Part shown: positions 27,701 to 42,700 of the stretch, piece after piece
Layout of the letters: every line of letters begins with the position of its first letter
Position numbering within the stretch: position 1 is the first letter of the stretch
NCBI GenBank assembly: GCA_002633005.1
Contig: NMRA01000433.1
Coordinates: forward strand, 224,891 to 288,890
Reading direction: 5' to 3'
Origin: Phoronis australis
Taxonomy: Eukaryota > Phoronida > Phoronidae
DNA: 64,000 bases
The notes under the pieces: generated by a model
Told to the model about the DNA's origin: nothing
Databases searched by the model: none
What the model saw: the letters and a program-made list of their open reading frames with translations, nothing else
Translations under genes and position numbers: made by a program

Positions 27701-30700
27701 TTATCATTGTTTTCAATTTTGGAATTTTAATTTTAGTTGACTGGATCCACGTCAAAATTGTGTCACACTAAACAAGTGAATAATGCACAGCGCTTTTCAT
27801 CAACTACCCTCGTGCCAAGACTAGTTTCGTCATGTCACAGTTATATTGGAAAATGGTTCTTAGATTGTACACTTAGAGTGCAGCGATCCTATTGTTACAA
27901 CGCTCATGAATAACTTTTCATGAAACATGACCTAATGCTAACATGCAGACCTAAAATACGACGTTTACGTGAGAATGAATCTCATCACAGAACTTTTTTC
28001 ATAGCACATGAGAAATTCAATGCAAAGAGAAATTACTTCAAACAAACACAAACACAACAACAGAAAACAACAAAAACAACAAACCAACAATGAAAAAACA
28101 ACAATGGACTGGTAGTTTCAGGTGTTGCTGCAGTAAAAAAATTAAGTCTACAATTTTGATGTTTTTGTTTTCAAATTCAATTGACTGAGTGACAAGCATA
28201 GAAAGAATAAGGTTCACAGCTCTCAGAAACGTTGGCCAGGAGAAATTTGGCTTTCAATGTAGTAATATTGCTAAGTTGTAACTTTTCACAATACATGTGT
28301 GAAAAAAAAGTATTTCAGAGCTGTATCATTATTCCGATTTAGATGGGAAATAAATACAGAGAAAAGGATTTCATAGATGCACTTGGAGTTTAAATTCTCA
28401 GTTGGTGCAATTTTTCCTGATTTAGCGACTAACAGAATTTGCAGGGGAAGCAAGTCAGGGGTTGAGTGTGAATGAGTCATCCGCTCCATCACAAAGAAGG
28501 CAAATGCTATTACTTCACTCATGGCAAATTGTTATTAAGTAAGAGTTATACAGAAACCATAACAGCAAGCCGTAGAGAAACTTTACTGAAGATGTCTATG
28601 ATGAATCATTGCTCGCATAAAAAATACTCTTCCAACATACAGATTTTCTTACTTTTGGGCAAATTACAAAAACTCCATGAACACTTACTTATCTACCGTG
28701 AAGCATTGATTTTGTCACAAAGACAACATATTTTCAACACAGATTGAGCACTTTTTGACAAATTATACTCAAATGAGTGAATATGACAGACTTTCTACCC
28801 ACAAAAACACTGGGGACCTATGTCGGTGCTGACTTTCTGAACTCAACATAAAAATAAATGTTCACAACAGCCTGATTACTTACGGAGCCACTTAGATCCA
28901 TTCCAGTACCAGTAAGCCTGAACAGAGTGAATGCCAAATGTTAACAGCAAAACGGCACGCAACGATTTATCGAACAAAATACCCATGATGCAATACACTC
29001 GGCAACCGGGTCCAAAACAGGCTTCGGACAAACCTCCTGACAACAATTATCCTTTCAAATACTTCAAATCTCCATCCATTCAACTAAATTGTTTCTACAA
29101 ATGGAGCATACTCCAGATCATAACCTGTGACAAAGGTTGATCTCAGGTCAGAGTAGTTATCTAGCAGACTGTAGGTATTTTATAACCACACTTCATATCT
29201 CGAGCAAACACGCGACTGTTTGAAGTGGCCGGCCCATAGAGGTGTGGTTCTTTGACTACAAAAAATGAGATGTCCCTCAGATGCAGCAGAGTTGCTTCTT
29301 AGTTTGCACCGAAATCCTCTTGCGTTCAACAGCAATCTATTTTTATCTCACGGCACAGTGAACAAATTGCAAACCAGTCCGCTTTTGGCAAATCTAACTA
29401 AACACAATTGAGCATCAGAGGTCCTTGCACATGAAATAGCTTTCTCAAAGTGTCACAGCGAGCGGAAATACAAGTTAAAAACAGCCAATCAGGAGATAAA
29501 TAAGTTCCTATGCCAAAAATGAATATCGCGATGCAATGGTTCCTGAAAAAGTCTCGACTGCTGATACAGTAATCTTGCTGCTACTGAAATACAGCTCACC
29601 AGGGTCCTAGACTGAAGTTACCAAAGCTTAAATCTCAACATACATGTTCAGGCTCAAAAAGGCCCCTAAACCTGTGTAGTGAAAGTGGTGTCCCAGGAGG
29701 CATCAACCAATGCATATCGTGTCCAAGGTTCTGAATCATTTCCCAACCAGCACCTCAAGAAAATCAACTGGTCACACGAAAAAATTACCAGATTCCTTAT
29801 TCATGTTCTTGGGAGCTGAGCCAAACACAAAGGAAATATTCATAAAATAAAGATGGCCAGCCTGAGGAAATGAGTCTTTTGAAAATTCTTATGCAAGCAT
29901 GGGATGAACTTCAAAAACATCATCATTGCCTTTGTGGGCAAATGGTGATGTAAACAAAGCAGAAAATGATTGCAAAACCAGACAGCATATGCTTTATATA
30001 CCACACACTTTAGTCTTGATGGCAATTCAGCATTATCCATAAACAGGACATATGATTGATTGATTACCAATCGTGTAATAGAAACTTGTGAAAGAAGAGA
30101 TATAAATTTAGGGTAAATGCTCTATGTCATTTACCAAAAGACCCTGCTTTGGAGATTGCATGTTGCCCCATCTATAGTGTGACTTAAGAAACACAGAAGT
30201 ATTCAGTACAGCCCTCTGTTGGCTACCAAAGCTCTTAGCATTTTTAAATGCAGTTCTGCATTTCAAAAGACCTAGCACAACAGTGTTAGACCCACTGAAA
30301 CATAAGATGCCCTTTTGACGAGGCAAAAACTAGATTTCAACTTTTGAAAGAGATTTCAGCACAAATAGAGAATTTAACTGAAACTCTTCCAATTCATAGC
30401 AGTTTGCATTTAAGCACATCTTATGAAATTCTAACAGTAAAATTTCTCCAGTTTGAGAAAGTGAAAAAGTAATCATTCTGGCGAAGGTCATACCTTGTAA
30501 GCCTACAACATTTTAGAAATGGACAATATTGGCTCTCCCAAATTCAAGAATCACGATCGATGAAAAATGGTGATTCACTCCAATCTTACACACAAAGATG
30601 CATGGAAACATACTGTCAACAGCTCTTTTGATGATTTTATGAAGTGCAAAGTTTATTTTTAGATTCAGTTACTACAAAATTCAGTTTGATAATTCGAAAA

Positions 30701-33700
30701 TATGATGAATGCCAAAATCGCCTATCAAACTCTTTAGAATCAAGAAAAATCAATTTCCCCTTGAATTTCGGTATCCCAAACTGCATATTTTTTATGGAGG
30801 CAAATGAAAAGATGACAGATTTGCCAAGCGAATCCCTATTTCAAATTTTCGAGATGATCACCAGGTGGCTCTGGTCACAAATAAGCGAATTTTTGCAAAG
30901 GTTCCTCCAAAATGAACACAAACTGGCCAGTTTCATAGATTTGACTAACCCACCTACTGTTACAGTAAAACAATAAAGACAGTCATTTCAATCTTGGGAA
31001 ATGGAACGTCTCTGCAAAACACAAAATTTACAGATATTATTTTATTTAGCATTAAACATTAATAAAGTTATTAAACTTTTAACCGGCAGAGTCACGGTAC
31101 TAACACCTCCTAACTACTCCCGTTGACAGTCTACTTACGAAGACACTCGTTGGCCTCGTTGTGAGAGGCGCGTGCCCATGGTCGATCATTGTAGAATGGT
31201 TCACACTGGTCACAGTCCGGTCCCATGGTGTTATGCTCACAAACACAGACAAACCTCTCCTCCAGCCCCTGACCTGTGCTCTTGACGCACTCGCTGGCAT
31301 GGCCATTACACTTGCAGCTGTAATCAACCAATCAACATAATCAACCAATCAACAAAATCAACCAATCAACAAAATCAACCAATCAACAAAATCAACCAAT
31401 CAACAAAATCAACCAATCAACAAAATCAACCAATCAACAAAATCAACCAATCAACAAAATCAACCAATCAACAAAATCAACCAATCACAACAGTCGGTGA
31501 AATCCTTTTCGTGTAGAACATATACTATGCTAGTCTGGTTTGCGAGCTCATAAGCAAGGTGTATTTTTGTCTCACTTCATGAAGGTTTTCCATATGCAGC
31601 GCTAAAGGCCTGATGCAAATTTTTTCAACAACACGGCGATATTGTCCCACCTAAATGGCGGGGGGGAGGGGCGGTAGTCTGCAAGTGTTTGAGTGTTGCA
31701 CACTATCATAAATTACTTGTGATCTGAGTGATGGCCATGACAAACTGGTGTAGATCTCAGAACGAGGCACAACTTTTACAAAAGACACCATTTTCCGTAC
31801 ATCCTGAGGGCATTTCTTCACGATGCTGATGTTGATGCAACAGGGCCCCCTAGGAGAAATTTGTGACCAATCTAATCACAGTGAAGTAGTCTAAATAATG
31901 ACTTACTTCTTCAATAGAAGATAAGTTCATGGAACTTTTAAAAGTAGCGAGGTGAAACTGACTATTCAAACATGTTTATGAGAAGCCGCATTGGTGAAAT
32001 CGAGGCAAGAGTGGATGGCACAAGAGATTGTAGAGAAGTGGATTGTGAAAGCCTGTGTGCGGTAATACCTCACCTATTTCTAACACTTATCTGAATTCAC
32101 ACGCTTAAAATTATTTTTAAAAAATAATATATTGTTCCTCACTTGTTTCACATGAGGCTACCTGGTATGATTTTCTACCTCACCTAATTTGCACAGGTAT
32201 TTTGGTAAAGGGATAGATATGAGGTTAGACGAAAAAGGAAAAATAGACAATGGAACCGCCAATCAGAATTGAATGTGTAATACACAGCTACAATAATCAA
32301 GAGTAATTCAGGAAGTTCCAAGATAATAAAATACGTCGACATAAATAAACAACTTGACATTTTTTTCAACTCTACAAAAATTAAAAGAAACTTGAAATGA
32401 TCATTCTCACGTTACCAAGAAAATGTTCATCCAGTTAGCACTACAACACTATATCCACGTGCCAAACGTCCCCTTTTGGTATGCAAATTAGCATTCTCTT
32501 GTAGATTCACTTCTTAGCTATTAGTCTAGATGTATCATCCCTATCCCTGTACGAGTGTTTGTATGTAGCATGAATGGTACTTTCGTTGTCTTAGTTGGTG
32601 AATATTCATAACTGCATAATATGACAATTGTTATCTCCAAAAAATATTAATTTATTAGGATGTGGGCACTCATTCAATCAATGAATTTGATTTTCTTACC
32701 CAATTATAGAACTTTGGAGAATAACAATCAAAGTGAAATGTCCAAGAAATTGGAGAGTTATATTTTTAATACATAACAATCCACTTTAGATAAAATCAGG
32801 CACCATGAAAATAAATAAATGTGGTCCTGCATTCCTCATATTCCATGCAACCCTAATATAGACAGCCGGTGACCTCTATTGGTAGCAGACAACACTGGAT
32901 CCTACTATTATTTGTACAAGACCACACAACAACAAGAGGCCTTAAACAAACAAAAGTTATAATTCATACAGGAAATCTAATAGGTTGGCCACTTATACAC
33001 ACACAATCATTAGTTCAACAGTCAAGCTATACAATCAAGTCCAAAAAGGAAAGATCTGCAAAAGAGGAAGAACAGATGGCAGAGTTCCATGAAGCAAGTC
33101 CCTTATGAAAAAGCGAAATCACGCAAGTCTAATATGAGATATTGTTAAATACATTACAAGCAAAGAACATGACCACACTACCTTTACTCTAGAGAGTTTT
33201 ATTTATGTCTAGTACAAGGTTCAGCATTACCTAAAGTGAACCTAATGGTATTAACCCAGATCACATCATGCCAGAGGGAGGTCCACACAAGGGCTCTATG
33301 TAGGTTGAATGGGGCTATTGTAATCTGGTTGTTGTCACAGTTGGGCTAGTGTTTGTAAATATAGGGTAATGCAAACATCTGGCCAACAATGGCTGGGGAA
33401 TGAATGGGTGAGATGGGCAAGAGAGCTGTGATGATAGGAGTCTGGTAAAGGTGATACATATAGATTATTACATGGCGAAGTCGTTATCCCCCGTTATCTA
33501 GAGCCCAAGTGGATTTTGGAGAATTATCGCCCGAGGGGCGTCAGCCCCGAGGGTGATAATTCTCCAAAATCCACGAGGGCTCTAGATAAGGGGGATAACG
33601 GCTGAGAACATGTAATAATCTATTTATACCACATACTAAACGAGAAACATTGCAATGAATCGATTTAAATTTTCTGACTCTCCACGGCTTTGTAACTACT

Positions 33701-36700
33701 TTCTATGTCAGAGGCCCGGGGTCGGAGGTCGTGACCTTTTAAGAAAAGCCNTATTAGGATGTGGGCACTCATTCAATCAATGAATTTGATTTTCTTACCC
33801 AATTATAGAACTTTGGAGAATAACAATCAAAGTGAAATGTCCAAGAAATTGGAGAGTTATATTTTTAATACATAACAATCCACTTTAGATAAAATCAGGC
33901 ACCATGAAAATAAATAAATGTGGTCCTGCATTCCTCATATTCCATGCAACCCTAATATAGACAGCCGGTGACCTCTATTGGTAGCAGACAACACTGGATC
34001 CTACTATTATTTGTACAAGACCACACAACAACAAGAGGCCTTAAACAAACAAAAGTTATAATTCATACAGGAAATCTAATAGGTTGGCCACTTATACACA
34101 CACAATCATTAGTTCAACAGTCAAGCTATACAATCAAGTCCAAAAAGGAAAGATCTGCAAAAGAGGAAGAACAGATGGCAGAGTTCCATGAAGCAAGTCC
34201 CTTATGAAAAAGCGAAATCACGCAAGTCTAATATGAGATATTGTTAAATACATTACAAGCAAAGAACATGACCACACTACCTTTACTCTAGAGAGTTTTA
34301 TTTATGTCTAGTACAAGGTTCAGCATTACCTAAAGTGAACCTAATGGTATTAACCCAGATCACATCATGCCAGAGGGAGGTCCACACAAGGGCTCTATGT
34401 AGGTTGAATGGGGCTATTGTAATCTGGTTGTTGTCACAGTTGGGCTAGTGTTTGTAAATATAGGGTAATGCAAACATCTGGCCAACAATGGCTGGGGAAT
34501 GAATGGGTGAGATGGGGCAAGGGAGCTGTGATGATAGGAGTCTGGTAAAGGTGATACAGGACCTTATACAGTCTGTACACTTAGCCAACTATATAATATA
34601 TTTTCTGAAAGCAGAAATGTCATAGAATTTGATCGTTTGCTTTATACTAATCTGCCATCAATAGGCTCATGAGGCCATGCTTTTCAGTAAAAGTGGGCAA
34701 AAAAGAAACTTAAGGTACATTCATAGCAAAACAACAAGACTGGTAGCATGACCAAATTCTGTTGATGTAAATGATCAATATAAAATCTCAAAAATACTGT
34801 TACAATTTTCCAAATTTATCGCTTCGTTTAATGAAACTGTATTTTTTTACAAAAACCTTATCAGTTCTATTTTGATAGTCTCTCATGCAAAAGTGGAACA
34901 TTTTAAAAACAATTCCAAACAGCATTTTGGGGAACAGTGCAAAATGCCTAATATCTAAATCTGTTGAGCAACTTCTGAAATATGATGTTCCCAAGTTGGC
35001 CAAAACTGAAATTTTTCTAGGGTCCTACAAAATCTTGACATACAGTAAAATCTGACCAATTTAAGACATGAGACAGCTGACTAGTAAAATTTCCTTTCAT
35101 CAGTTTTTTCATGCTACACACGTAGCACCATATTAAATGCATTTCCATCTTCAGATTTTGTACCACAGCTAACATCAAGGAGAGGATTGGAATTTGGGAG
35201 CACGGCACTGGAGGACCTTGAAAATCAAGGGTACTACTCATTTGTATCAGAAATTGATAACAAGTTGCTATATAAGAGGTGACCAACAGAAATTTAATAT
35301 TGAGCAGACCGAGGTTCAAATGCAAGTTTTTCTTTGAACTACTCAGAGACTGGACCCCAGTGCAGGTTTTGAGTCAAAGTGTAGAAACTAGGCTTCAAAT
35401 GCACATTTTGAACCAATGTGTACAAAAACTTAGGTTCAGGATACAAATCAAACCATCTTGACTCCAGTACAAAAGCAAGTTTTGAGACATTTCTGAACAA
35501 CATCCAGCCATATACATGTTACATACATAACAAAATACCAAGTCAAATGTTCTAAGTGATCAGGAAGTCTACAAGAGGTAATTCAAGCTGTTTTAATGAG
35601 GTGACTCACCAGCAACCTGTGCACACTTTAGGTTGTGTAGGACCTTATAGACAAATTCTTCACTTGCACACAATATGGCCGACAAGTAAGAAACTATTTT
35701 GTTAAATTCATTCAATAAAATAAAGATGAAGAGAAATTTAGTCAATAATTTGCGTGATCTGTACTTTGCAGATGCCATAAAGCAACATTTAGTAAAGTGT
35801 CCATTATTTGCAGCAAAGTATACTGCCTTTGAAATAAGGAAATAATTATTTTGGTGCAAAATAAGTGGATTACCATAGCTAAATATCTAAACCAGTGCAT
35901 ATTTTATCTAATACCTAAATAAAACAATATCTTTAATGAAAGTACAAAGCTTCTTGAATAGGATATTTGACCTTATCATTATATCACTACTTGGGCCATG
36001 TGTCCAGGTCTTATTAGTAAAATTAAGCAAAAAACTTACTTTTTTAACTAATCATGGAAAAGTGGAGACAATTCCTGACATTGTTCTAGAGAACAGCGCA
36101 TGAAACAGAATATCTGAAAGGTTCGTACCAATCCAATCGGCTGTTTCTGAGACACGAAGTTCTGAAGTTAGACAAAGTTTGACATTCATCTGTATTCTAC
36201 ATAATCTTAATGTTGGGTTCACGCCACCCAAACCACGAGTTATCACTTTTCTACAATCACAACTTAATATTTCATTGCCAGAGCTCACTCCAAGTTTCTG
36301 GTTTTAGTGCCTGCAGCTAGGTCAGTGCCATTAAATGCAATATATGTACATCCATGGTTACAACAACTGCGCACTACACAGTTGCAGACTATCCACACAA
36401 GGTAATAACCATTGCAACTGCTCCAATCCACCCTCACAGGCTATAAACGTCTAATGTTATAACCAGAGTAACAGCCTTTAAATCAGGTTTATACCAGTAA
36501 GTTACAATTGATTTGGTGTGAACAGATAAACATGCAAAATCCTCATCTTGGCTAAGATTTTCGCACCACGCAAGTGTCATTTCTGCTGATGCTTTACTGA
36601 CAGTTTGAGGTGGCGTTTCCAAGCCGACAGTTTCAAAGGAACACCGTGCAAGCTTTACTTTAAAGGTTATGCATACACAGGGGAAACAGTGTCTTTGTTA

Positions 36701-39700
36701 CTGGTTGCCTTAATCAGTTTATTGAGAATTTACTACTGATGTCTGCTTTAAAGGAGATACAAGAGGAGTGAATACCAATGGCTAGTGAAAATGACTTCCT
36801 GTGCAACACGCGCTCAGAAAACTGCTAGCGTTTTTGCCCCCCACGTGAACCCATTAAAATTTGGACACCGAACTTGTCATCATGAAAATGAAAGGTTACC
36901 ATCAAGATTTTAGTTTTAACAACACAAAAGCAGTGTCCACATAGCCACATCAACAACTTTTCTAAAAAAAATTTGCATTAAATTCTGGACCCAGTAATCC
37001 TTTTACATTTTGGTAAACCCATGGTCACTCCCCACAATCATATAGACATCTGACACAAGCCAACTAGGTCATATCCAAAAGGTCAAGACCACCATCTACC
37101 AGGAGGTTACTTCACTGGAATGTTATCTACCAATCAGAACAATCTCAGATAGCTGCAGCAATTTATTGCCAAAAAAAACTAAACAAGATGAAAACCTAGC
37201 AACTGATGTCTGTTTTTCATTAAAACCTGACACTGAGATCACTGCTACTGATATTGAAGGGTTTAAACTAATGGTTGGAGAGTTGTGTCTGGCATGAAGT
37301 CAACCAGTAAAGATAGTGTAACTATGGATACTGATGCTATAAAACAGGATGAGAAATGAGGAGAAAACTGTTGAAAAGGCATGTGCAGTACAGTTCCTTG
37401 ACTAGAATACATTTATTGAAACTCAGAAATTGCTATTTTAAATTTCATAGTAGTAGCTAAATATTTTCAAGTGCTTTACAATTTAAGATAGCTTTATTGT
37501 GAGTCCAAAGTGACATTTTCACAGAAATGGTACCGTGGAACATTTGGAAAGGAATGGCTAAGTTGTGCTGACCGGATTTATCAAGTTCATTTTAGAGTCC
37601 ATGAACCCTACTTTCAACACATGGGTCAGCCATAACAACCCTGAAGTACTTCATGTTGTTTGTTTGTAAGCAGTGTCTTGTAGTTCCAACAAAAATATTT
37701 TGAAATAAATTCAAAATACAAAATTCATATTAGCATTCCAATTCAGTGCCATTATTTATTGGAGAAAAACAAACAGAACAGTTCAACCACAAAAAGTAAG
37801 GGCAATTGGTGAATTTTTTTGGCACGTGGACAGGCAGCCCAAAAGACACACTCTTCCATATGAACATGGGTGACATGCTCAACATTCCTGGGCCACTTGT
37901 AAAACAATTGTCTCTGACTTGTGTCAACAAGTTTAACCCTTCCAAAGTCATCCACAAGGTTGTTGACATCTTGTTAAAAAGCAGTGAGTCTGGTCATTCT
38001 AAACTAATTTGTGGACACTGGTAAATTTATGAGTCTTGAAGAGACATAATTTGACAGCTTGGTTGTGAGTACAACTCAAATATAGAACAAAGAAACAATG
38101 ATATGAAAACTGGTGAGAGGCAAAGATTAATGCTGCTTTCTCACCAACACGGCAACTCCCCCAATTATCCTGTTTCGGCCAGTGGGAAAGAGTAAGTCAC
38201 AGATTTTAATAGCTATCACAACTCCTTTCAAAATGGGTGCAGTGGCAAAGATTAACATAATCGCAAGGGGTCAAGGTACAACACATGTATTCAGTGAGAG
38301 TGAGAAAAAACTAAGCCACCTGGTGTTTAATCCCTAGAACTAGCACTAACTGCAGTGTTTCTACCAGAGAGGAGTTAGTGGTAAAGTTAACTGAGTTGTG
38401 GTGGATTTAAAATTCTGGAGCTTCCCTAATGAGAAAGCAGAGATCCTGATTTTTCACAATATCAGACAACGAACAAAATTCAAGGAATCTGACTTCTGGG
38501 ACAGATGAACTTAGTAAATGTGGAATTCTAAATTCATTGATAAATAACACTGAAATTAAGAAAAACAAGGTCTACATTAACCCCCAAAATTAGTTACGTA
38601 CATTCCACCAACAGCGATGTCTGTGATGGCGTAGAAGTAGGATCTTAGCACATCCCTGTCACCAAATACTTCGTCACCGAATGTGTTCATCCTGTTGAGA
38701 ACAATCTTGATGTCCGTGGCCGTCACCCATTCCTACCAAAACATGTGCAGTCAACGTCAAAATGTCACAAACGGCAAGAAACAAAATTTAGTATTTCATG
38801 CTGAATTATGTCAGTTGAAGAGTGCCACGACACTCACTTGGGTTGTTTGTCTAATTTTGTACTACCAAGCAGCTGGTGTAGGATTTTGGATAATGGTGAA
38901 ATTTCAGAGGCTCAATTTACGATGAACATGTATTCCACCCAAGGTGGTGCATGACATCAGAGAGCAGAACGCAGTTTTCAAAGTGATAGTATAATGCATG
39001 TAATTTCCTAACCTATTTAGTTGGTATGACAGACAAATGACATTCTAATTTGTTGAAATTCCTTGACAAAAATAGAGATTTCAATCTTTCTTTTTTGTTA
39101 GAAATCGATCAAAATCTCCATATCAACATCTGTTACCAGCATGTGTAGATGTTGTGAAATTAATTAGTAAAATTCCATTATTTGTAGCAAGCCAATCAGC
39201 CTTTGTAAAATTGAAAATGACAATTTTGGCTATTATTTCCGCGGAGAGTTATGGTATCTCTGACATCCAGTGTCACATTAATAGGTCCAACAGCATTTAA
39301 TTTTGCAACAAGTCAATAATAACCCTGTCCTGAATATCACACGTTTTGTCACAAGCTGTGAGTACAGGTTACAGTAAAGTTTCCTCAAATCCGAACAAAA
39401 ATAATGGACAAAACTTTGATTTTTCAAATAGTCACTGTATTGCCAACATGTTCAAAAATGTCACCGTGTGTTTGTTCATGGCAGCCACACTGTAGAAAGT
39501 TTTCAAATAATCACGTAAAATTGTCTCTTTTTCACTGTCGTTGAACTTTTTGATAAAACAAAATTTTCCTGTTCCGCCATACCATGTTCTAATTTGAACA
39601 AACATCGCCCTACTTTGTGCCTACAGCGCAACACGATCAAAGACTGTGAAGTCAGTGACAGCAAACTTGACAATTTACATAGATTGTTTAATTTTACCTT

Positions 39701-42700
39701 TCATTTGTCATCCTGTCAATAAGTTTTACCTTATATTGATGGGGTCAAGACCCCTGCTTGAAGTCAGAAAGCCTGGTTTTTAAATATGTTTATTTGTTAA
39801 ATTGGGGAAGGTTGTCTTACTACAATACTGTGAGCAGAAGTACAAATCAAACAAAACTGAATTGTTTGGACAGTTACATGATACTACTAGAGAAATTGTC
39901 AGTTTGACAACCCATTTATTTCCAAAGTGGCTCAACAAAACACCCCACAGTGCACAATATCTGATTTGTTTTGAAACATCATAGTAATCCCACCAACATT
40001 AGCTAGGCATGACTTCAACTAACCTATACCTCACCTGTAAGATGGGGCTATTTTCAAAGTTCCGCATGCTCGGCCTGCCCTCTAGTGTACTAAACGGAAC
40101 CTCGGCGCCTGTGAGAGGTGATATGTCACTGTAGTCGTCAGTACAGATAGCGTACGTTTCATCCTCGGGTGTGACGAGCCCGTCAGTGGGGCGGCGGTAG
40201 GTTTTCTCGCACGTTCCACTGTAAAACTGGTAGGGAATCCACTCGCCGTCTTCACGCGTCTTCTTATAGATGGCGAAACTCTCAGGACGTGGAGAGTGGA
40301 ATTTCAGTCTGATGTAGGTGACGTCGTAAGATTTTCCTGAAATGACAAGTTCCCATGTGATAACCCAAAAAAGTTTAATATCATTCTATTCCCTACACCA
40401 ATCATCAGCACAAGTTAAGGGGTCATGGCAATAATCTAGAAACAGATAAACATTTTGGTCCTCTAGAGTTGTAAATCAACTAGGTCAAAACACATAAATC
40501 ATTTTTTAACTTGCTGTGATATGAATACAAAAATATTGAATAAATGCTTGTTACTTCCGACAAGTAGTGTAGCTACAGAATAGACCTTTACTTTAATTAC
40601 GGTCAAATTTTGCCAATTTCAGACAAATGTAATTGCAAAAATTGGTGTTTTTCCCACTTTTCAAAGGGTAACATTGTTGTGAATGTCGAGAACCCCCATT
40701 TTATGGCAGTTATGGTACAGGTCTTTGAGAACAGCATAGCATTTATTTGGTACTATGTATCTTTCATTGAAACAAAAATAAAAAACAACATTCAACTTGT
40801 CGGCCATGCTGTCTCTCAAAAATTCTGTTTTTAAGCACCCATGCACAGGTAAACCCCACAGCCTGTTTTCTTACCTCTCTAAGAGGAATGTCCTAGGTGT
40901 TAACCCATTGGAATAGGGTAGTACAAAACCCCAGCAAACATACACAGTTAAAATGGGTCATTTATAAGAAACCATACACTCACATTGCACTAATTCTCAT
41001 CCACAATAGCTAGACTATGGTAAATTCTCTATTGTAGTAACCACAAAACAGTATACACTGGCTCTTATCTGTCTCTGGTTAACAGCAATAACAAGGGACC
41101 ACAAACAGAGCTAGGTGGTCAGAGGGTTGCTCTAGTTTATCATAACAAAGGGAACATCTGGGAAAACTTGGAGCTGGAAGGCAGAGTGTATGGGTGGACA
41201 GTAAAGGTCACCTAGGTATGACCAAGTAGACATTTTGGTGGAGTCTGAAGGGTGTCTGTGGCTGAAGACACATAGTCATGTGTTCAGAATATGAGTAACC
41301 AAATGTAGCATTAAAGATGTTAAGAATTAGAGGATTTATTTTATTCACCAGTCTTCCAGAGAAGCAACATTTCAAACATGGACATGAGCCTAAGAAATTG
41401 GGTAACCCATTTTGGACTCAGTGTTTATGAAATTCTGAATGAACCTCTGGTTACAGGCCTTTTCAAGGCTCCAAAATTTTCAACATTGTGCATGAGCACA
41501 TTTGAATAATGTTGGGCAGTCACTAGAGTGCCGTTTATACTAACAAAGTTGACACGGATCAGCTGACACAGAACAAGTTGTTCCAGTGTGTAAACGGACT
41601 GACACCGTGCAAATTGACACCGCGGTGACAAATTTTTGTCATCCGTTTGTGAGGTAGAGTAATTTGCGCCCGAACATCTTGCGCCGTGTCAACTACAAGT
41701 CTAAACGCGAAACTGAAGTAAGGCGGAAAGGATCATCTCTACTGCGCTTGTGCAATGACCTACGTACGGGTTCTTTGTCTCTACAACTCTCGTCATTTGT
41801 AAACCTGCGCATGTGCGATCCAGTCTCTCCAGCCTTTAATTTCTGTCTTGCCACGGTTAGTGAGTTCTGTGTGTAAATGGCCGCTTGACACGGGTCAATT
41901 TGCTCTGTGTCAGTTGTGCCGGGCCAAAAGTTGATGTCTAAACGGGACTAAGGTAATCCAATACTAGTGAGAGCACAAGAACCGACTTCAGCTTGACCTC
42001 CTCTCAAAATATATTGCCCCAATGAGGGACAGTGTGAATGGAATGCATGATGTAAAACTTAACAAACCATATAACATACCCAAATATACTGTCAGACTAC
42101 AGCTGAGAAACAAAAACATTTTCTTTTCAGTGTGTCCAAACAACTGCGCAATGGCCATAATAATATCATTTCTTAGACAAAAAAAAAACAAATTTCACTT
42201 CTGGATTTTTTGCACACACACGATTTAAACATTCATGACTTCTGCCTACCAAAACCCACATACGGTATTATACATATACAGTCCATGGTCTATATTCACC
42301 CTATGGTCAGCTCGTGCATGTAAGCACAGCTGGTACAAAGACAACTCAAATTAACCATTCAAGGGCATAATAAAATTATTAACACCATGAGCCTTAAACC
42401 TGATTAAGTATGGGAAACTACCGAAATACACTGAACTGACTTTTTGCAAGAAGAGAATTACTTGCATCTTGCAGCTAACTTGATGCTGTTCAGTGGGAAT
42501 TCACTCCTGTGAGTGAGCCTGGTGCCTATCATTCAAAAATCTTCAATGAGCTCATGCTAGTTGTCCACCTGCAGGACGAACAACCTTGGGAAAGATAGAA
42601 CATAATGGTGATTTTGCCCAACTTTTCTGTTAAGTTTGGAAACCTCGCAATTGTCCCAATGAAACCCAATATACCCATATGCCTTGTGTCAGTGGGCAGT

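Noticed and set aside
31322-31488. CRISPR-like regular repeats
   Set aside because: The units are directly adjacent without unique spacers, and the window is animal DNA; it is a minisatellite.
32869-34207. Two identical 79-codon plus-strand frames (32869-33108 and 33968-34207)
   Set aside because: They are copies within the duplicated intron block and have no recognisable domain; identity reflects the duplication, not selection.
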